7,197 nt of DNA, taken from the NCBI GenBank assembly GCA_004525875.1, contig SPBQ01000117.1, forward strand, positions 1 to 7,197. Direction: 5' to 3'. A model generated the notes under the pieces. It did no database searches, had not been told where the DNA came from, and saw nothing but the letters and a program-made list of their open reading frames with translations. Each line of letters opens with the position of its first letter. The first letter of the stretch is position 1. The position numbers and the translations under genes were made by a program. The stretch is from Myxococcales bacterium. GTDB lineage: Bacteria; Desulfobacterota_B; Binatia; UBA1149; SPBQ01. Of this stretch, positions 1 to 5,439 are shown in pieces.

Positions 1-588
1 CTGGTGCTGGTCGGCAGCGGCGGCCTCGGTCGCGAGGTCAACGGACTGCTGCGCACGCTCACGCTGCCGGGTGCCGAGCAGCTCTTCCCGGTCGTCTGCT
101 CGCCGAAGCTCCGTGATGCGGGCGAGCGCTTTGCCGCCTGGCTCGCCGGCCGCGGGCTGCGCGCGGCCCCGGTCGTCGAGGAGATCTGGCGTAGCTACGC
201 GTCACTGGCAGAGGCACCGACGCGGCGAGCGTTCTTTCGAACCCTGCGTGCGGTCATCGACAGCGAAGGCCAGTCAGTGAACGCCGCCGACCGGCTGCAC
301 CTGACCTCGCAAGTTCCCACGCTGATCGTGTGGGGCGGTTGCGATGCGATCATTCCGGTCCGCCATGCGCATGCCGCGCACGACGCGATCGAGAACAGCC
401 GCCTCGAGATCTTCGAGGACGCCGGCCACTACCCGCACTGCGAGGATCCCGGACGCTTTGCCGAGCTGTTGACCGAATTCATCGACTCGACCACCGCCGC
501 GCGCCACTGCGAGCGGCGGTGGGAGGATCTTCTGCGAACCGGCCAGATGACGACGCCCCAGGCAGCCGCCGGTGCTGCAGTCGCGTAG
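1..588 (+). CDS. alpha/beta hydrolase, C-terminal part (5' end outside window)
   Basis: This frame is open from the first base and ends at TAG 586-588, giving 195 visible residues. It is the C-terminal part of an alpha/beta-fold hydrolase of unknown substrate. Numbering from the first visible codon, the segment LVLVGSGGLGREV (1-13) is the strand and loop that normally follow the nucleophile elbow in this family, so the nucleophile itself lies upstream and cannot be checked. A helical cap-like region covers about 14-100. The strand TLIVWGGCDAIIPV (107-120) carries the expected catalytic acid Asp115, and AGHYPH (141-146) carries the expected catalytic His143. The last 30 or so residues are a polar, Ala-rich tail beyond the fold. 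The protein is probably a cytoplasmic esterase- or lipase-like enzyme. The next gene starts 48 bases downstream on the same strand, so co-transcription is likely. The fold assignment is confident; the reaction is not known. Confidence 0.85.
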   Translation: MVLVGSGGLGREVNGLLRTLTLPGAEQLFPVVCSPKLRDAGERFAAWLAGRGLRAAPVVEEIWRSYASLAEAPTRRAFFRTLRAVIDSEGQSVNAADRLHLTSQVPTLIVWGGCDAIIPVRHAHAAHDAIENSRLEIFEDAGHYPHCEDPGRFAELLTEFIDSTTAARHCERRWEDLLRTGQMTTPQAAAGAAVA

Positions 589-636
589 CGATGTGCCGCC
601 ACGCCTGCCGGAAACGAGCAAACCAGGGAGACGACC

Positions 637-894
637 ATGAAAACGACACGAACGACGCGGACCATCGCAACCGCCATTCACGACACGATCGCAGACGGGG
701 CAACCACGATCGAGGAGATCCATCGCTCGATTGCCGACCTCTCGCTCGAGCTGCTCGGCACGTTTAGGCCGCTGGGGCAGCCCATCGAGGAGTTGCATGA
801 TCTGCAGTCGCGCGCGATCACATCGGCCTACGGCCTGTTCCGTCGGGCCAACGATCGCGTCGAAGAAGTCGTGACCGACGTGCTTGCGGACTGA
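637..894 (+). CDS. 85-residue helical protein of unknown function
   Basis: I do not recognise a named family. ATG 637 is preceded by AGGGAG (625-630) at good spacing, and the frame ends at TGA 892-894. The product has a Thr/Arg-rich basic start (MKTTRTTRT), then largely helical, amphipathic sequence with acidic and hydrophobic residues alternating (for example TTIEEIHRSIADLSLELLG and ANDRVEEVVTDVLAD). There is no signal peptide, membrane segment or cysteine. The size and amphipathic helices recall short phasin-like or coiled-coil accessory proteins, but this is only a resemblance. It sits between a hydrolase gene (48 bases upstream) and a nucleotide cyclase gene (88 bases downstream), all on one strand, so it may be an operon partner of the hydrolase. 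The strong SD and the codon bias support it as a real gene. Confidence 0.75.
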   Translation: MKTTRTTRTIATAIHDTIADGATTIEEIHRSIADLSLELLGTFRPLGQPIEELHDLQSRAITSAYGLFRRANDRVEEVVTDVLAD

Positions 895-908
895 CTCTGG
901 ACTCGGCG

Positions 909-934
909 CCGGTTTCTCGCGCAACGAGACCCGG
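909..934 (+). terminator. hairpin between the 85-residue gene and the cyclase gene
   Basis: CCGG 909-912 pairs with CCGG 931-934, and TCTCG 915-919 pairs with CGAGA 925-929. A small internal loop (TT opposite C) lies between them, and the loop is CGCAA. No T-run follows, so this could be a weak or Rho-assisted terminator, an mRNA-processing structure, or chance in GC-rich DNA. It would lower read-through into the cyclase gene. Confidence 0.3.
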
Positions 935-982
935 CCGGGCGCATGTCGTGGGCGGAACGATCAGGTCGCACCGGAGGGGAGC

Positions 983-1990
983 ATGACGACTCGCTATTCC
1001 AAGGTCTCCAACGCGCTCGTCGAGACCATCGTCGGCGTCCCGGAGCTCAGCTCCACGGAGGCCGCCGCGCAGGCGAACGTCGACATCGAGGCCGCGCGAC
1101 AGTTCTGGCGAGCGCTCGGATTTCCTCGGATTCCCGATGATGCGCGTGTCTTCACGCGCCAGGACGTGGCCATGCTACGTGCCGGCAGCGATATCCTCGA
1201 GCGCGAGGATGCCGATGTGCAGGTACTGCTACAGATCACGCGTGCGAGCGGACAGGCTCTTGCGCGAATGACGGCGGTACAGATCGTTCCGATTGCGAAG
1301 CAGGTGCTCGCCGCGATGCGGTCGCGTGAGTACTCCGACTCCGAGGCAGTCGATCACGTGGTCGGTGCGAGCGATGCACTACTGACCGTCGTCGAGCCGT
1401 TCGTGAGCTACGCGTGGCGCCGACACCTCGTGGCTGCGGTGTTACAGCTCGCCGCTTCCGGCGCCCACGATGTTGCCGACGATCATGTGCTGACGGTGGG
1501 CTTCGCCGATCTCGTCGGCTTCACGGCGGCCAGCCAGGAGCTCAGCAATCGAGAGATCGCCCACACGGTGGACCGTTTCGAGCGGATCGCATACGAGCAG
1601 ATTCCCGAGCATCACGGCAAGGTGGTCAAGATGATCGGTGACGAGGTCATGTTCACGGCCGAAGCGGCGGAGGAGGCGGCCGAGATCTCCTTGCGACTCC
1701 TCGAAGCCTGCTCCGAGGACGAGATCGTCCCCGACGTGCGCATCGGGCTGGCGACGGGTCCGACGCTGCTGTGGGAGGGCGACGTGTACGGCCCGACGGT
1801 GAACCTGGCCAGCCGCCTGGTGAACATCGCCCGGCCCGGGACGATTCTGGTCTCCGAGCAACTCGGTGAGTGTCTTGCCGGCGTCGACGACCTAGCCCTT
1901 CGCCCGACGCCGCGGGTAAACCTCAAAGGAATCGGCCGCACTCGGCCTCATGTGCTGCGCAGGCGGAGCGCAGCAGAGACCCAAGGCTGA
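983..1990 (+). CDS. class III adenylate/guanylate cyclase with N-terminal regulatory domain
   Basis: The product has 335 residues and should make cAMP (or cGMP) from the nucleoside triphosphate in the cytoplasm. I chose ATG 983 because GGAGGGGA (973-980) lies just upstream; the frame stays open further 5', but that part has no SD and looks random. The catalytic domain spans about 168-326 and has every canonical class III residue: metal-binding Asp176 (FADLVGFT) and Asp220 (MIGDEVMF), base-selecting Lys216 and Asp267 (GDVYG), and transition-state Asn274 and Arg278 (VNLASRL). The Lys/Asp pair predicts ATP as substrate. Residues about 15-140 resemble the regulatory domain of mycobacterial Rv1264-type cyclases, with a helix-turn-helix-like part (TEAAAQANVDIEAARQFWRALG, then FTRQDVAMLRAG); Rv1264 is pH-responsive, but the signal sensed here is unknown. 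There are no membrane segments. Cyclases of this type act as homodimers. The catalytic call is firm; the regulatory-domain call is from remembered similarity. Confidence 0.93.
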   Translation: MTTRYSKVSNALVETIVGVPELSSTEAAAQANVDIEAARQFWRALGFPRIPDDARVFTRQDVAMLRAGSDILEREDADVQVLLQITRASGQALARMTAVQIVPIAKQVLAAMRSREYSDSEAVDHVVGASDALLTVVEPFVSYAWRRHLVAAVLQLAASGAHDVADDHVLTVGFADLVGFTAASQELSNREIAHTVDRFERIAYEQIPEHHGKVVKMIGDEVMFTAEAAEEAAEISLRLLEACSEDEIVPDVRIGLATGPTLLWEGDVYGPTVNLASRLVNIARPGTILVSEQLGECLAGVDDLALRPTPRVNLKGIGRTRPHVLRRRSAAETQG

Positions 1991-2015
1991 GCGTGAGCGC
2001 TGTCTTCGTAAGGTG

Positions 2016-2055
2016 AGGAGGCGACATGCTGGCGAGCCCAGGCGCGACGCCTCCT
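2016..2055 (+). promoter_or_regulatory. hairpin that would cover a Shine-Dalgarno site
   Basis: AGGAGGCG (2016-2023) is perfectly complementary to CGCCTCCT (2048-2055), an 8-bp stem, and CTGG 2029-2032 can pair with CCAG 2038-2041 inside it. The 5' arm contains a consensus SD four bases before an ATG at 2026, so the folded form would hide both SD and start codon. The 3' arm mimics the anti-SD end of 16S rRNA. It lies 25 bases after the cyclase stop codon. The complementarity is seen directly; a regulatory role is inference. Confidence 0.35.
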
Positions 2056-2103
2056 TCCGCGCGTGCGCTGTCCGAGGGCTCGCGCTCGGGCAGCGGCGTG
2101 TGA
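2026..2103 (+). CDS. possible 25-residue small protein
   Basis: ATG 2026 follows AGGAGG (2016-2021) by four bases, and the frame runs 25 codons to TGA 2101-2103. The peptide starts MLASPGATPP and is rich in Ser, Gly, Ala and Arg. It has no hydrophobic segment and resembles nothing I know. The SD is as good as any in the window, but it is part of a perfect inverted repeat, and the frame also spans the terminator-like hairpin at 2066-2095. It could be a small protein downstream of the cyclase, a regulatory peptide frame, or chance. Low confidence. Confidence 0.2.
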   Translation: MLASPGATPPSARALSEGSRSGSGV

Positions 2104-2112
2104 CTTTCTTCT
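2066..2112 (+). terminator. probable terminator of the cyclase transcript
   Basis: CGCTGTCCGAG (2066-2076) pairs with CTCGGGCAGCG (2085-2095), an 11-bp stem with one G-T wobble and an 8-base loop. On the plus strand a T-rich stretch, TTTCTTCT (2104-2111), follows about 8 bases after the stem. No T-run follows on the minus strand. The position, between the convergent cyclase gene and basic-protein gene, fits a terminator, although the stem-to-T-tract distance is longer than usual. Confidence 0.45.
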
Positions 2113-2441
2113 CAGGCGGCCAGCTCGGCGACGACGGCTTTGCCGCGTGCGGCTCGGTCTTTCGCACCCACCTTCTTCTTGGCCGGCCGAATCTTCGCCT
2201 TGGGACGAGCCGGTGGTGCAACGGCACGCTCGGCACGTCGGAGCTGCTTCGCAGCTTCACGCAGCGCCCGTGCCAGTCTGCGGCGTGTCGCTATCTCGAG
2301 CGCGGTCGCGCGCTTCTCAACGTTTCTCACGCGTCCGCGCACCATCTGGTCGACAACACGCAGCACCGAGGCAAGCCGCCCTTGCGCACGATCGACCGCT
2401 CCGGTCTGGCGCCTGGTCTTTTTAGGCTTTGCTCGCGTCAT
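2112..2441 (-). CDS. small very basic Lys/Arg/Ala-rich protein, possibly nucleic-acid binding
   Basis: The product has 109 residues. ATG at 2441 (read leftwards) is preceded by a perfect AGGAGGTG (2455 to 2448) six bases away. The frame stays open upstream to about 2753, but that extension is low-complexity, Pro/Ser-rich and without an SD, so I reject it. The sequence has three parts: a basic start (MTRAKPKKTRRQTG); a helical region at about 15-72 with regular Arg and Leu/Val/Ala spacing that may form a coiled coil; and a Pro/Lys/Ala-rich tail (about 75-102: PPARPKAKIRPAKKKVGAK). There is no signal peptide or cysteine. Bacterial proteins of this composition include histone H1-like nucleoid proteins and phasin-like or ribosome-associated basic proteins; composition alone cannot decide. 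It converges with the cyclase gene and is followed upstream by a long non-coding stretch, so it is probably transcribed alone. Confidence 0.75.
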   Translation of the reverse strand: MTRAKPKKTRRQTGAVDRAQGRLASVLRVVDQMVRGRVRNVEKRATALEIATRRRLARALREAAKQLRRAERAVAPPARPKAKIRPAKKKVGAKDRAARGKAVVAELAA

Positions 2442-2600
2442 CTCGTTCACCTCCTGGTGACTGACGAAGCATCTGTCATGCCAAGAAACGCAATGCGGTT
2501 CTGACCAGACTTCTTCGTGTAGCGGCGTGGCGCGCTCGCAATATCCGGAACGGCCTGCGTTCGAGTTGCATGGCCAGGAATCGACCCCGTCCTGTGTCCC

Positions 2601-2652
2601 GATCGCGGAGCCTGGTCCGGACGGGCAACGAGCCCCCGGGTCAGGCGCGATT
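2601..2652. other. long imperfect hairpin, possible structured RNA
   Basis: ATCGC 2602-2606 pairs with GCGAT 2647-2651. After a three-base bulge (GGA), GCCTGGTCCGG 2610-2620 pairs with CCGGGTCAGGC 2636-2646 (two G-T wobbles). After a two-base bulge (AC), GGGC 2623-2626 pairs with GCCC 2632-2635, closing on loop AACGA. That gives 20 paired positions in about 50 bases. A second small hairpin can form at 2641-2660 as an alternative. The strand of transcription is unknown, and I recognise no known RNA family. Confidence 0.4.
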
Positions 2653-2934
2653 CGCCCTGAGCTACGATCTGGGGGAAACAAAGAAACCAGCAGGAAATTC
2701 GAGGGGTAGAGGGTCGGCGGGGAAGCGGCAGCCCGGCTGGGTGCCGGGATCATCCTCTTTATAGGGTGTCACCGAGATTTCCAGGGCCGGTCGGCGGAGC
2801 CATCAGCGCGAGCGCGCGGATCGTGTACGATGCCGAGGGCGAGAGGGGCAACTACGGCGGCAGGCGTGTGCTGCCACCGCGGCGAAGTCCAAGCAGGCCG
2901 CGCACAGGGGGGTGCTCCGTGGTAGAACTCGACG

Positions 2935-2940
2935 GATAAT
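2935..2940 (+). promoter_or_regulatory. possible -10 element for the 88-residue gene
   Basis: GATAAT matches the sigma-70 -10 consensus TATAAT in five of six positions and lies about 50 bases before ATG 2992. The matching -35 region (around 2912-2917, GTGCTC) is poor, so a second factor or chance occurrence is possible. Confidence 0.3.
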
Positions 2941-2991
2941 CTGTAGCTCGGGCGGCGGCAGGTCGGTGCTACATCAACCCAGGAGATCTCG

Positions 2992-3258
2992 ATGGCGACG
3001 ACGGTTACGAACAGGACACGGAAGCCCCTGAGCATTCCACTCGGCCGCGGTAAGAAGCTCTATCTCGGACCGGGAATGAGTGGGGAGATCGCAGCGAATG
3101 ATATCGAAGATGCGGCGGTGAAAGCCCTCGTCGAGAACGGTGCGATCGAGATCGTGAAAGGGCGCGATCGCACCGCAGCCGGCGGCGGAGGTAAGGGCGG
3201 TCGGCCCTCGCAGGGCCACATGTCCGGCGGCGGATCCCGTCGCAGCGGTGATCGCTGA
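2992..3258 (+). CDS. 88-residue protein with Gly/Arg-rich tail, unknown function
   Basis: ATG 2992 follows AGGAGA (2981-2986) at five bases, and the frame ends at TGA 3256-3258. Residues 1-58 look like a small compact domain: a beta-rich start (TVTNRTRKPLSIPL, then KKLYLGPGMSGEI) and an ending of the type VKALVENGAIEIVKG. Residues 60-88 are a disordered Gly/Ser/Arg tail (GGGGKGG, GGGSRRSGDR). There is no signal peptide or membrane segment. Short bacterial and phage-associated proteins with a similar 'KPL..PL..G..L.LGPG..G.I' core exist as I remember them, but I cannot name a family or function. The tail could bind nucleic acid or act as a linker; that is inference from composition. The gene stands alone on its strand, converging with the minus-strand frame at 3060-3542, which overlaps its 3' two thirds. 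Confidence 0.7.
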   Translation: MATTVTNRTRKPLSIPLGRGKKLYLGPGMSGEIAANDIEDAAVKALVENGAIEIVKGRDRTAAGGGGKGGRPSQGHMSGGGSRRSGDR

Positions 3259-3542
3259 GAGCCGGCGGCGCCGCCGCCGACCTGAGCCGAGACGGCCAGG
3301 GTGAACCGCATCATAGCGCCGCCCACGGCCGTCCGGCCGTACGAGCTGCCGACGCCGCTGAGCGCGTTGCAGTAGCGCAGCGTGCCGTTGGTCATGACCA
3401 CGCCGGCGTCCTGGCCGGAGTCGTTGGCGAAAAAGCGGACCGTTGCGTGACTGATCGACGGTAGGCGTCGGGCGTTGGCGACAGCGTCAGGAACGAACAG
3501 GGTGAGCGCGAGGAGGCAGGGGTGCAGCGTGCGAGAAGCCAT
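3060..3542 (-). CDS. putative small exported protein with a decayed or over-extended C-terminus
   Basis: Reading leftwards from ATG 3542, the frame encodes 160 residues. Residues 1-24 (MASRTLHPCLLALTLFVPDA then VANA) look like a signal peptide with cleavage after VANA. Residues 25 to about 94 (for example ATVRFFANDSGQDAG and TNGTLRYCNALSGVGSSYGR) are typical small secreted-protein sequence, with a lone Cys58, and nearly every third codon base is G or C, which argues that 3259-3542 is truly coding. From about residue 95 the composition changes to Pro/Arg/Ser-rich sequence that is simply the antisense of the gene at 2992-3258. The real protein may therefore have ended near 3260 before a frameshift or loss of its stop codon, or it really does overlap its neighbour. 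There is a loose resemblance to small exported DUF6289-type proteins. The SD is poor (GAGG, three bases from the start). It lies 96 bases after the YaiI-type gene on the same strand. Confidence 0.4.
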   Translation of the reverse strand: MASRTLHPCLLALTLFVPDAVANARRLPSISHATVRFFANDSGQDAGVVMTNGTLRYCNALSGVGSSYGRTAVGGAMMRFTLAVSAQVGGGAAGSQRSPLRRDPPPDMWPCEGRPPLPPPPAAVRSRPFTISIAPFSTRAFTAASSISFAAISPLIPGPR

Positions 3543-3568
3543 GGCCTCGATGCGAGCAGTGTGGCCGC

Positions 3569-3613
3569 GCCGAGTCCGCTCTCGGCTCGGGCGCATGGGT
3601 ACCCGAAAGGGTA
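3569..3613. other. two adjacent small hairpins after the YaiI-type gene
   Basis: GCCGAG 3569-3574 pairs with CTCGGC 3581-3586 (six-base loop). TACCC 3600-3604 pairs with GGGTA 3609-3613 around a GAAA tetraloop on the plus strand. No T-run follows on the minus strand. They lie between the minus-strand genes at 3639-4100 and 3060-3542, so they may weakly terminate the former. Confidence 0.3.
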
Positions 3614-3638
3614 GCGACCGCGCTAGCCCGCGCACGGT

Positions 3639-4100
3639 CTAGGTCGACGGTTCTCGGTCGAGCGCCACGAGGATGTTGTCGAGTTTGCCGAGGAAGCGCG
3701 AGCGGTCCTTTCGTTCCATGGGCCGCGGGCCGCCGGTCATCACGCCCATCTCCCGAAGATCCTGGGAGAGGTTTCGCCCGGCCAGCGCGCCACCGATCGA
3801 GTCGAGTGTGAACTCCTCTCCCTTCTGACCCAGGACGCGCGCGCCCTTGTCCAGGCAACGGGCGGCGAGTGGAATGTCGTTGGTGATCACGACGTCGCCG
3901 GCGACGGAGCGTTGCGCGATCCAATCGTCTGCGACGTCGTCCCCGTCGCCCACCGTGATGCACACGATGAGCTCGGAGGGGGGCGTTTGAATGCGCTGAT
4001 TCGCGACGACCCGAACGGGCCAGCCGTAACGAATCGCGACCTTGTAGGTCTCATTCTTCACGGAGCAGGCGTCCGCGTCGATGTAGATGGTTCCCGTCAT
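3639..4100 (-). CDS. yaiI: YaiI/YqxD family protein (UPF0178, DUF188)
   Basis: The product has 153 residues, the normal length for the family, which has a PIN-like nuclease fold; its cellular role is still poorly defined. The conserved blocks appear in order: IDADAC (7-12) with acidic residues expected at the metal site, VVANQ (31-35), DVADDWI (55-61), GDVVITNDIPLAA (68-80), RVLGQKGEEFT (88-98), GGPRPM (123-128) and a closing DRSRFLGKLD. The usual Pro of DACP is Ser13 here, a mild variation. ATG 4100 is the only reasonable start because the IDADAC block begins six residues later; the SD is poor (AAGGA almost abutting the ATG). The protein should be cytoplasmic. It is divergent from ychF, with 54 bases between the start codons, so the two promoters must share that space. 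Confidence 0.95.
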   Translation of the reverse strand: MTGTIYIDADACSVKNETYKVAIRYGWPVRVVANQRIQTPPSELIVCITVGDGDDVADDWIAQRSVAGDVVITNDIPLAARCLDKGARVLGQKGEEFTLDSIGGALAGRNLSQDLREMGVMTGGPRPMERKDRSRFLGKLDNILVALDREPST

Positions 4101-4154
4101 GTCCTTGCTGGCACTCGCTGGATCTTTCCGCTGTTTCGTTAAGAATCTCGCCCC

Positions 4155-5249
4155 ATGTCACTGCGCTGCGGTATCGTGGGCCTGCCCAACGTAGGCAAGA
4201 GTACTATCTTCAACGCGCTGACGGCATCGGGGATCGCCGCCGATAACTACCCGTTCTGCACCATCGAGCCGAACATCGGTGTCGTTCCCGTACCTGATGC
4301 GCGTCTTTCGGCGCTCGACGAGATCGTGCGTGCGAAAGCGATCATTCCCGCCATCGTCGAGTTCGTCGATATCGCCGGGATCGTGAAGGGAGCTTCGAAG
4401 GGCGAGGGCCTCGGCAACCAGTTTCTCGGCAACATCCGCAACACCAACGCGATCGTTCACGTGGTGCGCTGCTTCGAGGACGGCAATGTCGTACATGTCG
4501 ACGGCTCCACCGACCCGATCCGCGATGTAGAAACGATCGAAACGGAGCTCGGACTTGCGGATCTCGAAACGATCCAGAAGCGAGCCGACGCCGCACGGCG
4601 CGCGGCGAAGACGGGCGACAGGGCCGCGGTTGCTACCGCCGACTTCCTCGAGGCGTTGGTACAGCACGTATCGAGCGGCGCTCCGGCCAGAAGCTTCGAT
4701 GTACCCGACACTCAGCGGGGCGCATACGACGACTGCCATCTTCTGACCGGCAAGCCGGTGCTCTACGTTGCCAACGTCGACGAGGCGTCGCTGGCCGACG
4801 GGAACGAGCTTTCCGCCGCTCTCGAGGCGCACGCGAAACGCGTAGGCGCGGGCGTCGTTCGCATCTGCGGTCGCACGGAGGCGCAGCTTTCGGAGCTCGC
4901 CGACGACGAAAAGTGCGAGTATCTCGCCGAACTCGGCGTCGATGAGCCGGGCCTGAACCGTCTCATTCGCGAAGCGTACAGCCTGCTCCAGCTGATCACG
5001 TTCCTCACCGCCGGCGAGAAAGAGGTGCGTGCATGGACGATTCGCAAGGGCGACGTCGCGCCTGTGGCGGCCGGCGTGATCCATTCGGACTTCGAGAAGC
5101 ACTTCATCCGTGCCGAGATCATCCCGTTCGAGACCTACATCGAATGCGGTGGTGAGTCCGGTGCGAAGGCCAAGGGCGCAATGCGGGTGGAAGGGAAGGA
5201 ATACGTGGTCCAGGATGGCGACGTCGTCCTGTTCCGGACCTCGGCGTAG
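4155..5249 (+). CDS. ychF: YchF, redox-responsive ribosome-binding ATPase of the Obg family
   Basis: The product has 364 residues, the standard YchF length. YchF (OLA1 in eukaryotes) is a P-loop protein that hydrolyses ATP rather than GTP, binds the ribosome and is linked to stress and redox control. Visible motifs: the P-loop GLPNVGKST (9-17); switch region and DIAG (72-75) followed by the family signature GIVKGASKGEGLGNQFLGNIR; the base-recognition position NVDE (207-210) in place of the NKxD of GTPases, which explains ATP use; a helical insertion at about 135-195; and a C-terminal TGS domain (about 281-364) with FLTAGEKEVRAW and the ending VQDGDVVLFR. The start matches the family's N-terminus (MSLRCGIVGLPNVGKS), although no clear SD precedes it. 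In many gammaproteobacteria ychF follows pth; here it stands alone, divergent from the YaiI-type gene. No key residue is missing. Confidence 0.98.
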   Translation: MSLRCGIVGLPNVGKSTIFNALTASGIAADNYPFCTIEPNIGVVPVPDARLSALDEIVRAKAIIPAIVEFVDIAGIVKGASKGEGLGNQFLGNIRNTNAIVHVVRCFEDGNVVHVDGSTDPIRDVETIETELGLADLETIQKRADAARRAAKTGDRAAVATADFLEALVQHVSSGAPARSFDVPDTQRGAYDDCHLLTGKPVLYVANVDEASLADGNELSAALEAHAKRVGAGVVRICGRTEAQLSELADDEKCEYLAELGVDEPGLNRLIREAYSLLQLITFLTAGEKEVRAWTIRKGDVAPVAAGVIHSDFEKHFIRAEIIPFETYIECGGESGAKAKGAMRVEGKEYVVQDGDVVLFRTSA

Positions 5250-5254
5250 CTGCC

Positions 5255-5290
5255 GGCGTGCGCCTCGAGCATGGGCGCGGCCCCTTGTGT
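5255..5290 (+). terminator. possible ychF terminator hairpin
   Basis: TGCGCC 5259-5264 pairs with GGCGCG 5274-5279 (one wobble), and GGC 5255-5257 pairs with GCC 5280-5282 around a single bulged base. CCTTGTGT follows, which is only weakly T-rich. It lies six bases after the ychF stop codon, the expected place for a terminator. Confidence 0.35.
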
Positions 5291-5330
5291 CGCCAGTACC
5301 GTCATCGGGAGCCTTGTGCGCTCGAGCGAC

Positions 5331-5355
5331 CCGAAACCGCCTGGGGACCTTTCGG
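5331..5355. other. short hairpin in the ychF-cold-shock gap
   Basis: CCGAAA 5331-5336 is perfectly complementary to TTTCGG 5350-5355 across a 13-base loop. It has no T-tail and lies upstream of the promoter-like site at 5404. Its role is unknown, and chance is possible. Confidence 0.25.
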
Positions 5356-5403
5356 CCCATGACGCGAGAACGGATGCGCCGGGTCCGTCCGGGCGGGGTT
5401 AGC

Positions 5404-5432
5404 TTGACAGTACAGGCAAAAGCCCTCAGGAT
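5404..5432 (+). promoter_or_regulatory. sigma-70-like promoter for the cold-shock gene
   Basis: A perfect -35 box TTGACA (5404-5409) is followed after 17 bases by CAGGAT (5427-5432), a three-of-six match to the -10 box. Transcription would start near 5440 and give a leader of about 118 bases before ATG 5558. A second, weaker candidate is TGGACA (5504-5509) without a good -10 box. Confidence 0.45.
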
Positions 5433-5439
5433 CGCGCGT

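Larger units (their letters stand above)
2442..2991. other. long intergenic region with several hairpins, no convincing gene
   Basis: None of the open frames here has an SD-backed start or family-like sequence; their products are low-complexity. Besides the hairpin at 2601-2652, I see: CCCGGC 2732-2737 with GCCGGG 2743-2748, followed by CATCCTCTTTAT; CGG 2855-2857 plus GGCAG 2859-2863 pairing with CTGCC 2871-2875 plus CCG 2877-2879; and a near-palindrome ATCGT-GT-ACGAT at 2820-2831. A purine-rich tract covers about 2666-2730. The region must hold the promoters of the minus-strand basic-protein gene and of the plus-strand gene at 2992, and it has room for a small RNA. Confidence 0.6.

Noticed and set aside
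274..924. A 216-codon minus-strand frame under the hydrolase and 85-residue genes
   Set aside because: It overlaps two supported plus-strand genes in antisense, and its sequence is Arg/Gly-rich mirror translation without motifs or a good start.
884..982. Upstream extension of the cyclase frame to 884
   Set aside because: It would overlap the end of the 85-residue gene, has no SD, and the SD at 973-980 marks ATG 983.
2560..2575. TTCGAGTT resembling the T-loop of a tRNA
   Set aside because: The flanking bases do not form a T-stem, and there is no acceptor stem or anticodon arm around it.
2623..2635. GGGCAACGAGCCC as part of a known riboswitch or 16S fragment
   Set aside because: The short similarity to the conserved 16S CAACGAGCG string is only a few bases and the surroundings do not match; no riboswitch consensus was recognised.
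2442..2753. N-terminal extension of the basic protein to a start at 2753
   Set aside because: The extension is random-looking and Pro/Ser/Cys-rich, and the perfect SD at 2448-2455 points to the start at 2441.
2766..2939. GTG-started frame of 57 codons containing a gene-like stretch (RIVYDAEGERGNYGG)
   Set aside because: It has no SD, an unsuitable start, a Pro/Arg-rich ending and no recognisable family; it may be a relic, but I cannot support it.
4158..5360. A 400-codon open frame on the minus strand opposite ychF
   Set aside because: It is the antisense of a certain gene with strong codon bias, has no SD, and its product has no family-like motifs.
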